In this document: positions 57,563 to 64,000 of the stretch, piece by piece
Layout: each line of letters opens with the position of its first letter
How positions within the stretch are numbered: the stretch's first letter is position 1
Assembly (NCBI GenBank): GCA_009697815.1
Contig: WLRQ01000004.1
Span: 1-64,000, forward strand
DNA length: 64,000 bases
Reading direction: 5' to 3'
DNA from: Actinomycetota bacterium
GTDB lineage: Bacteria; Actinomycetota; Actinomycetes; S36-B12; CAIYMF01
Notes under the pieces: generated by a model
Told to the model about the DNA's origin: nothing
The model's database searches: none
What the model saw: only the letters and a program-made list of their open reading frames with translations
Made by a program: the position numbers and the translations under genes

Positions 57563-58663
57563 CTAGCCTTCGTCGACAGCGTCGGGCTCTGGGGCGAACT
57601 CGCGGACCACGGCCAGGAAGCGGTCGTTGGCCTCGACCTCGCCGATGGTGATCCGCACCCCCTCCTCGCCATAGGGACGCACCGCGAGGTTGACCCCTTC
57701 ACAGGCGGTAAGGAAATCGGCCGTGCGATCGCCGAACCGAAGCCACACGAAGTTCGCTTGGCTCGGCGGCACGCGCCAGCCCTGATCGGCCAGCGCCGCT
57801 TCGACCCTCGTACGCTCGACGACGAGTGTGTCGACGCGAGCTAGTAACGCCTCCTCGGCGCGCAAGGACGCGATCGCCGCAGCCTGCGCGATCGTCGAGA
57901 CGCCGAACGGCACCGCCGTCTGCCGCAGCCCGCGCGCCACCTCGGGATGTGCGATCGCGAATCCGACGCGAAGCGCTGCCAGGCCATAGGCCTTGGAGAA
58001 GGTGCGAAGGACGGCGACGTTCGGCCGGTTTCGGTAAGTCTCGATCCCTTCCGCCGCATCGGGGTCGCGACCGAACTCGACATAGGCTTCATCGATGATC
58101 ACGAGCACATCGCCGGGCACCCGGTCGAGAAAGCGATCGAGCTCCGCCTGACCCACGACGGTGCCGGTGGGGTTGTTCGGGGTGCAGATGAAGATCAAGC
58201 GTGTGCGTTCGGTGATGGCCTCAGCCATGGCGTCGAGGTCGTGCGTCTCGTCCGCACGCAATGGAACGCGCACGGGAGTCGCGCCGGAGATGATCGTCAT
58301 GATCGGGTAGGCCTCGAAGGACCGCCACGCGAACATCACCTCGTCGCCCGGCCCAGCGGAGATCTGCACCACCTGCTGCAACAGGCCGACCGACCCAGTG
58401 CCGAGTGCGATGTGGTCGCGCGGCACGTCGTATCGCTCAGCCAAGGCATCGACCAGCGCCGACGCGGACGGGTCTGGGTAGCGGTTGGTCGATGCAGCCG
58501 CCGTCGCGATCGCCTCGAGCACACCCGGTAGCGGCGGGTGGGGGTTCTCATTGCTGGACAGCTTGTAGGGCGTGAGATCGGACTGCCCTGACGGCGGACG
58601 TCCTGCGGCGTAGGCGGGCAGACGCGTGAGGGTCTCGCGCAGGCGCGGGGTGTGGCCAGTCAT
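57563..58663 (-). CDS. Histidinol-phosphate/aromatic aminotransferase
   Basis: '[20 protein letters not shown]', '[15 protein letters not shown]', '[11 protein letters not shown]', '[21 protein letters not shown]'. Confidence 0.92.
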   Translation of the reverse strand: MTGHTPRLRETLTRLPAYAAGRPPSGQSDLTPYKLSSNENPHPPLPGVLEAIATAAASTNRYPDPSASALVDALAERYDVPRDHIALGTGSVGLLQQVVQISAGPGDEVMFAWRSFEAYPIMTIISGATPVRVPLRADETHDLDAMAEAITERTRLIFICTPNNPTGTVVGQAELDRFLDRVPGDVLVIIDEAYVEFGRDPDAAEGIETYRNRPNVAVLRTFSKAYGLAALRVGFAIAHPEVARGLRQTAVPFGVSTIAQAAAIASLRAEEALLARVDTLVVERTRVEAALADQGWRVPPSQANFVWLRFGDRTADFLTACEGVNLAVRPYGEEGVRITIGEVEANDRFLAVVREFAPEPDAVDEG

Positions 58664-58765
58664 GGACGAACCCTACGCATGCGGGAACGCCTCACCGCCA
58701 GGGGTCAGCCTCGAGGCAAGGGTGTCGTCCAGGACTCGTGCAAGGTGTCCTGTGCTCCGCCCGAG

Positions 58766-59863
58766 TCAGGCCATAGTCCGTGATCGTGCATCCGCGGCGC
58801 GGATCCCGTCGGCGATCATCCGGGCCGACACCCCGAAGGGCTCGTTGTGGGCCGTTTCTCCCTCTGCCACAGTGCGCTCGGCGATGACGCGGATGGTGTC
58901 ATCGTCGGCGTCGGCGAGGCCAAGGCCACCCAAGGTTGTCGGCAGACCAACCGACCGACAGAACCTGATCACGGTGTCGATCTCGTCCGACGACTGCCCC
59001 TCGACGACAAGTTGCACCACGAGGCCAAAGGCAACCTTCTCACCATGCAGATAGGCGTGGGTCGGACCCGCGGTGGTCAGGCCGTTGTGCACCGAATGTG
59101 CGATTGCGAGACCACCTGACTCGAAGCCCAGGCCCGAGAGCAACGTGTTTGCCTCGACGATGCGCTCGAGGGCCGGGGTGACGGCGCGCGCATCCACAGC
59201 GTTCGCTGCCTCCAGCCCGTCGGCGATGAGGGTGTCGTAACACAGGCGAGCGAGGGCCTTCGCCGTGATCGTCGTGAGACCACCCACTTGATTGGGGGTG
59301 CGAGCCTCAGCCACCGTGCGCGCCTCGAACCACGTGGCGAGCGCATCGCCCATGCCCGACACGAGATAGCGCCGGGGGGCGTTGGCAATGATCGTGGTGT
59401 CAACGAGTACGAGATCAGGATTGCGCGGGTAGAAGATCAAACGCTCGTAGACGGAGTCTGGCGTGTAGATCACCGAGACCGCGGCGCACGGAGCGTCGTT
59501 CGAGGCGAGGGTCGGGCAGCTCACCACCGCGAGGCCCAGGGTGCCGGCGATCGCTCGCGCGGTGTCGAGGGTCTTGCCCCCTCCTGCTCCGACGATCACC
59601 TCGGCCCCGGACGCACGTGCCGCCGCCACACCCGAATCGATCTCGTCTTGCGAGGACTCCCCGCCGAATTCGTGAACCACCAGCGGGATTCCAGCGGCGG
59701 CAAGGCTTTCAGCCCATAGCGATCCACTTCTGGCGCGCGATCCGGCACTGGCGAGGATCAGTGCCGGGCCGGTGAGGCCCATCAGCTGAAGCTGGCGACC
59801 GAGCTGCGAGGTGGCGTCAGGTCCCTGCACGTAGCGGGAGGGGGAACGGAAGGTGAGGAACAT
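58766..59863 (-). CDS. Glycerol dehydrogenase-like iron-containing alcohol dehydrogenase
   Basis: 'VIVGAGGGKTLDTARAIAGTLGLAVVSCPTLASNDAPCAAVSVIY', 'HSVHNGLTTAGPTHAYLHGEKVAFG'. Confidence 0.9.
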   Translation of the reverse strand: MFLTFRSPSRYVQGPDATSQLGRQLQLMGLTGPALILASAGSRARSGSLWAESLAAAGIPLVVHEFGGESSQDEIDSGVAAARASGAEVIVGAGGGKTLDTARAIAGTLGLAVVSCPTLASNDAPCAAVSVIYTPDSVYERLIFYPRNPDLVLVDTTIIANAPRRYLVSGMGDALATWFEARTVAEARTPNQVGGLTTITAKALARLCYDTLIADGLEAANAVDARAVTPALERIVEANTLLSGLGFESGGLAIAHSVHNGLTTAGPTHAYLHGEKVAFGLVVQLVVEGQSSDEIDTVIRFCRSVGLPTTLGGLGLADADDDTIRVIAERTVAEGETAHNEPFGVSARMIADGIRAADARSRTMA

Positions 59864-59955
59864 CCTCGCAGCGTAATGAGGCGACAGCGCGGCCACCAGG
59901 CTGGACACGTGGGGCTCGGTCTCGACGATGGGATCGCTACGCGCGACGCCCGCCC

Positions 59956-60282
59956 TCAGAGGTCTCCGAGTTTGCCCCACACACCACCCGGGTTCACGCG
60001 CGCGTTGCTCTGCATCGGTGCAATCCGCAGGCAGTCGTCGACGGTGATGACGACCCCGCGGATACTCAGCGACCCCACGATCCTGGCAAACTCCTCAGTC
60101 GACAGGCCGAGCCCGGCCGCGACCTCGTGGGCTCGCTCGGGGTGCTTGGCCCTCATGATGTGACGGACTACCGCACGTTCGTCATCGGGGAAGTCCAGCA
60201 GATCCGACAGGGTGAGCGGGGAATCGGTGTGCTCCTCACCAAGGCGATCGTGTAGACGATCGAACATCCCATCGCCGCTCAT
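59956..60282 (-). CDS. Small protein of unknown function, winged-helix-like
   Basis: MSGDGMFDRLHDRLGEE...'ERAHEVAAGLGLSTEEFARIVGSLSIRGVV'; overlaps upstream stop by 4 bp. Confidence 0.5.
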   Translation of the reverse strand: MSGDGMFDRLHDRLGEEHTDSPLTLSDLLDFPDDERAVVRHIMRAKHPERAHEVAAGLGLSTEEFARIVGSLSIRGVVITVDDCLRIAPMQSNARVNPGGVWGKLGDL

Positions 60283-60485
60283 GCCAGCTCCGGCATCGCG
60301 ATCGGCTCCGGCTGAGGTCGACACACCTGGCACCACAGCGTGCCGCCGACGACGATCGATCGGGGCGGATCCTCGCCGAACACGGTGATGATGAAGGGCA
60401 TTGCGGCGTGATGGGTGCCGCACACACCGCGGCCGCAGAAGCGGCACACCCCACGGGCAGTCTCGTCGCACTGTGCGCACATCAT
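60279..60485 (-). CDS. Small Cys/His-rich zinc-binding protein
   Basis: 68 aa with CxxC...CxxCxxxxCxxHH...CxxC: 'MMCAQCDETARGVCRFCGRGVCGTHH...WCQVCRP'. Confidence 0.6.
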   Translation of the reverse strand: MMCAQCDETARGVCRFCGRGVCGTHHAAMPFIITVFGEDPPRSIVVGGTLWCQVCRPQPEPIAMPELA

Positions 60486-60554
60486 CAGTGCGCTCCTTCC
60501 CTCAACCTGGATCTACCCTGGCGCGACAGCTCGGCACTCATATCGAAGAGCAAT

Positions 60555-61694
60555 CTAGACCTGCCTACCATCGAGACCGGCCTCGGTCGGGCCGACACCC
60601 TGCGCTCCGTCGGCGTCAGCTACGCCGCCGACATCGCCGAGGCGAGCCCAGAGCCCCGAGGCCGCAGGAGGCGGTGACTCACCTGTGACCTGCGCGCCTG
60701 TGGGGACAGTGCTGAGTCCTTCGTCGAGGTGCGACCACATCCCGCCCGCCAAGTCGTCGACCGGCAGGTGAGATCGCAGCCACATCATGGCGAACAGGCC
60801 GATGTCACGGCGAAGGTCGTTCACCTGGAGTTCGAGGGCGGCCAGCTGGGCAGCGTCCGCGCGGCCCGAGTGGCGCCCAATAGCAAGGGTGCGCTGGATC
60901 TTGATCAGCTGCTCAGCTTTGGCCGCCGCCTGTGTCCCGTAACGGCCCTCGAACTGGTCGAGCAAGGCGTCGACCTTGCCTCCGCCCACCAGGGCGGCTT
61001 GCTCGCTGGCAGTCGCGCCTGCGATCTTGAGATCCTCGCGAACCCACCGCGCCGACAGCGGGATGCCGAGAGCCACGAGCGCAGCCGCTATGGCAAACAC
61101 CAGAAGGCCGACAAGTGTGACCACCAGCGCCGACACACCGTCGTGCTGGGTGAGACGGTTGAATATCGAGTGCAGTGTCATCGCGACCAGCAGCGCGCCC
61201 AGGGCGAAGGGGATCCTGGTGAACCACCGCCGCCCGGCCGTCGCGACGAGTGCCGCGCCGACGATAGCGGTGCACCCAGCATGCATGAGGTTCGCCGAGG
61301 AGATCCGGGCAATGGCCAGGCCCAGCCCGTCTTCCGCGCCAGTTCCCTGGAGGTAGACCCAGTTCTCGCGGATCGCGAACCCCGTACCCGCAGCGAGGCC
61401 GAGTACGGCACCATCGACGAACCACGAGCAGCGGTGGGAGATCTCGACGAAAGGCAAGGCAAGGGCCTTGCCGATCTCCTCGATGATCGGCGCGCCGAGG
61501 ACGATCAGGGATGTGACGCCGAGAGCTTGGACCCACCGGGAGTTGACCGTGACTAGCGGCCAGGTGATCGCGAATCCCCACAGGAGAGCGGCGATGATCA
61601 GCGGGGCGAGCCGACGGGCATTGCGACCGAGAACCACGATCAGGCACAGGAGTGCGAGCGGCACCGCGGTCGCGACAATCATTGCGGTGCTCAC
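60555..61694 (-). CDS. PrsW family intramembrane metalloprotease
   Basis: 'APIIEEIGKALALPF', 'VDGAVLGLAAGTGFAIRENWVYL', 'HAGCTAIVGAAL', multiple TM segments. Confidence 0.88.
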   Translation of the reverse strand: MSTAMIVATAVPLALLCLIVVLGRNARRLAPLIIAALLWGFAITWPLVTVNSRWVQALGVTSLIVLGAPIIEEIGKALALPFVEISHRCSWFVDGAVLGLAAGTGFAIRENWVYLQGTGAEDGLGLAIARISSANLMHAGCTAIVGAALVATAGRRWFTRIPFALGALLVAMTLHSIFNRLTQHDGVSALVVTLVGLLVFAIAAALVALGIPLSARWVREDLKIAGATASEQAALVGGGKVDALLDQFEGRYGTQAAAKAEQLIKIQRTLAIGRHSGRADAAQLAALELQVNDLRRDIGLFAMMWLRSHLPVDDLAGGMWSHLDEGLSTVPTGAQVTGESPPPAASGLWARLGDVGGVADADGAQGVGPTEAGLDGRQV

Positions 61695-61801
61695 AGAAGG
61701 TGAGACTAGTTGACGGCCGGCACGTCGGTCGATGAAGCGCTGTCACATTCATCGGTCACGTCGGATTCTGGCCTGATCGATATGCCGAACGTCTGCTGCG
61801 A

Positions 61802-62827
61802 CTACCCACTAGGCGGCGGCCCCCCTGGTGGAGGTCCACCCGCCCTAGTTGATATGTCGTACTCGCCCATGAGGCACGGCAATATGGCGTTCTTGGCGGC
61901 GCCATTGGCGTGGTAGTGGTACCCCTCGCTCGCAGTTGAGTGGCCATTGCAGTCATCAAGGTTTGCGGCACTCAACGCTGCGCCCTCAAGGGGAAGGTGA
62001 ATGGGGTAGCCGTCGGCGGCGTAACCGAACATCTTCGTGTCGCCGTCGGCATCATCGCCTTCAAGATGGCCGCACCCCATCACTCCGTGGAGGTGATACC
62101 CCTCAATGGGGTTGTAGTGACCACCACAGTGATCGAATGCGGCGATGGTGTGGGCGCCGAGGATGGCATCGACCGGAGCCGATGCAGCAATCACTACGCC
62201 ATCAAGAGTGATTCCGAAATTGCCGGGATGTGCGGACGAGGCGCTTGATGCCTTCGTCGGCGAGATGGGAATGAGCATGGTGGTCTGAATCGCCTTGCCA
62301 CCGGTCAACCATGCGAGCCGGCCTTCAACGCAGTGATTTTGGTACTGCACGGCGACATCTGGCCGCGCCGCACCGTCGAAGGCTTCCTTGGTATTGGTGA
62401 CATTCACGTTCCCAGCACTGTCGTACAGCTTCCATTCGCTGTCGCTGTAGAACTGGGCAAGGTTCTTGATGAAGGGGCCGTCGAGGTTGTAGACACCCGA
62501 GCCGTCAAACCAGATGCCGGCATCCTGTGCCGTCGTGGTGATGGTGGCGGGGCAGAACGGGCCAACCTGGTAGGTGCTGGGGTAGCCAGCCACCGTCACT
62601 CGCGCACATGTTGTCGTGGTTCCGCCGCTGAGAGTGCAGGGCTCAGTGGCAACGTCACCCACAATCGCATTGGCAGCGAAGTGATCGGCTTCAAAGGTGT
62701 GCTGGCTTGGCACTCCAGCAGCCCCCGTCGATTGAGCTGTCGTGTCGCTTGCAGGCTGTGAAGTCCCACAGCCCGCAACGAGCAGGACCAGGCATGCACT
62801 TGCGGCAACCAGCAGACCGCGGCCCAT
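61802..62827 (-). CDS. YHYH-domain lipoprotein
   Basis: Lipobox 'LVLLVAGCG'; 'GHYNPIEGYHLHGVMGC', 'GHSTASEGYHYHANGAAKNAILPCLMG'; Pro/Gly-rich tail GGPPPGGPPPSG. Confidence 0.88.
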   Translation of the reverse strand: MGRGLLVAASACLVLLVAGCGTSQPASDTTAQSTGAAGVPSQHTFEADHFAANAIVGDVATEPCTLSGGTTTTCARVTVAGYPSTYQVGPFCPATITTTAQDAGIWFDGSGVYNLDGPFIKNLAQFYSDSEWKLYDSAGNVNVTNTKEAFDGAARPDVAVQYQNHCVEGRLAWLTGGKAIQTTMLIPISPTKASSASSAHPGNFGITLDGVVIAASAPVDAILGAHTIAAFDHCGGHYNPIEGYHLHGVMGCGHLEGDDADGDTKMFGYAADGYPIHLPLEGAALSAANLDDCNGHSTASEGYHYHANGAAKNAILPCLMGEYDISTRAGGPPPGGPPPSG

Positions 62828-62998
62828 CGACGTCTCATTTCCTTGTGGAGTTAGTGGGGAGAGGCCAACATAAATCTCCTTCTTGGCATCCTGCTGCCAA
62901 ACCGCTGCGAGCTGGCCGTGAACGACTGCCTCCGTCCTGCGCAGGTGAGGCCGGGCGTCACTGCCGCACACCCGCCAACGCGACATCGTGCCCCTGGT

Positions 62999-64000
62999 TC
63001 AGCTGCGCGGGAGCCCGAGCATCCGCTCGCTGATGTAGTTCAGGATCGACTCGTTGTTGAGCGGGGCGATCTGCAGAACGCGGATCATGGGCCACAGGGT
63101 GATGACATCAGTCTCGTAGACAAAGGCGGAGCCGCCGTGGGTCTGGATCGAGGCCTCGACGGCCGCGAGCGCAGCGCGACTACCGAGAAGTTTGGCCATG
63201 TTGGCGAGATGTCCGGCGTCGGTGCCCGAGTCGTAGCCCGCGGCACCGGCGTACATCATCGTTCGCGCGGCTTCCATCTCCACTTTCGCCAAGGCCAGTG
63301 GGTGTTGAACGGCTTGATTGGCACCGATGGGCGTGCCGAACGGTGCCCGCACCTGGGCGTAGGACACTGCCTTCTCGAGGGCGTAGTTGCCCAGCCCCAA
63401 GGCCCAGGCGGCGATAACGATCCGCTCCTGGTTGAGGCTGGAGAGCAGGTAGTCGAAGCCCATGCCGTCCTCGCCGATCAGCGCGTCAGCAGGCACCTCG
63501 ACCTCGTCGAAGAAGACCTCGAACTGGTTCTCGGGGGCGTACCACTCGATGTCGAGTCGGTTCAGGTGGATCCCGGGCAGGGACAGATCGACCATGAACA
63601 GCCCGAAGCCACTCGTGCGACTGAGCCTTTCTCCCGGGGGGGCGGTGCGCGCGAGAAGCAAGATGTGGTCGGCCTCATCGGCGCCTGAGATGAAGACCTT
63701 CTGGCCCGAGATGCGATAACCGCCAGGGGTAGGTGTGGCGATGGTACGAAGGGCGAAGGAGTTGGTTCCCGCCTCGGGCTCGGTCACGCCGAAACAGATC
63801 TTTCGCTCACCGGTGATGGTCGGCAGGACGTGGTCCTGGATCTGCTGCTCAGTGCCGAACTTCAGGATCGCCTCGCGCGAGAAGGAGGTCAGGGAGTAGA
63901 GCAAAGGCGGTATGCCCGCTCGCGACAGAGCCTCCATCACGGCGGTGTTGCCGGTCAGGCCGCCGCCCGCACCGCCGCGCTCCTCGGGAATCCCGATGGC
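62999..64000 (-). CDS. Acyl-CoA dehydrogenase family protein, truncated by window end
   Basis: Frame open to the window end ('AIGIPEERGGAGGGLTGNTAVMEALSRAG'); 'ICFGVTEPEAGTNSFALRT', 'IQTHGGSAFVYETDV'. Confidence 0.92.
   Translation of the reverse strand, partial: AIGIPEERGGAGGGLTGNTAVMEALSRAGIPPLLYSLTSFSREAILKFGTEQQIQDHVLPTITGERKICFGVTEPEAGTNSFALRTIATPTPGGYRISGQKVFISGADEADHILLLARTAPPGERLSRTSGFGLFMVDLSLPGIHLNRLDIEWYAPENQFEVFFDEVEVPADALIGEDGMGFDYLLSSLNQERIVIAAWALGLGNYALEKAVSYAQVRAPFGTPIGANQAVQHPLALAKVEMEAARTMMYAGAAGYDSGTDAGHLANMAKLLGSRAALAAVEASIQTHGGSAFVYETDVITLWPMIRVLQIAPLNNESILNYISERMLGLPRS

Noticed and set aside
1-64000. CRISPR arrays, tRNA/rRNA, insertion sequences
   Set aside because: None recognised by eye; absence of tRNA and small RNAs should be confirmed with tRNAscan-SE and Infernal.

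Overview
High-GC, probably actinobacterial chromosomal window (inferred from mycothiol-dependent isomerase-type and cydABDC genes and codon usage). No rRNA, tRNA, CRISPR, transposase or phage genes were recognised by eye. Layout: (a) 3-916, the end of a beta-propeller (YncE/NHL-like) repeat gene plus a decayed extra repeat; (b) about 1.1-39.7 kb, a large catabolic island. The island holds a UGSC-like/NifU-like cassette, two GSAM-like aminotransferases, IclR, GntR and Lrp regulators, M81, M20 and S9 hydrolases, two Gfo/Idh oxidoreductases, two D-2-hydroxyacid dehydrogenases, SDRs, RidA, enolase-superfamily, DHDPS-family, FAH and ATC-hydrolase-like enzymes, a PhnZ-like HD protein, and a split sugar-type ABC transporter with a fused MalF-MalG permease. 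(c) 39.8-50.5 kb: an ATPase-like/GNAT fusion translationally coupled to a halohydrin-dehalogenase-like SDR, a leaderless NMT1/THI5-like protein, an acyl-CoA dehydrogenase with tandem operators, and others. (d) 51.5-57.4 kb: cydABDC. (e) HisC-like aminotransferase, glycerol-dehydrogenase-like protein, small zinc-ribbon protein, PrsW, YHYH lipoprotein and a truncated acyl-CoA dehydrogenase. Main novelty candidates: a shared operator TGATCAARGATCA that links the two halves of the split transporter locus; a shared IclR-region motif CCATCTRGTGG; a halohydrin dehalogenase homologue with an intact Ser-Tyr-Arg triad; and the undescribed catabolic island itself. All family calls come from reading motifs by eye; no searches were run.
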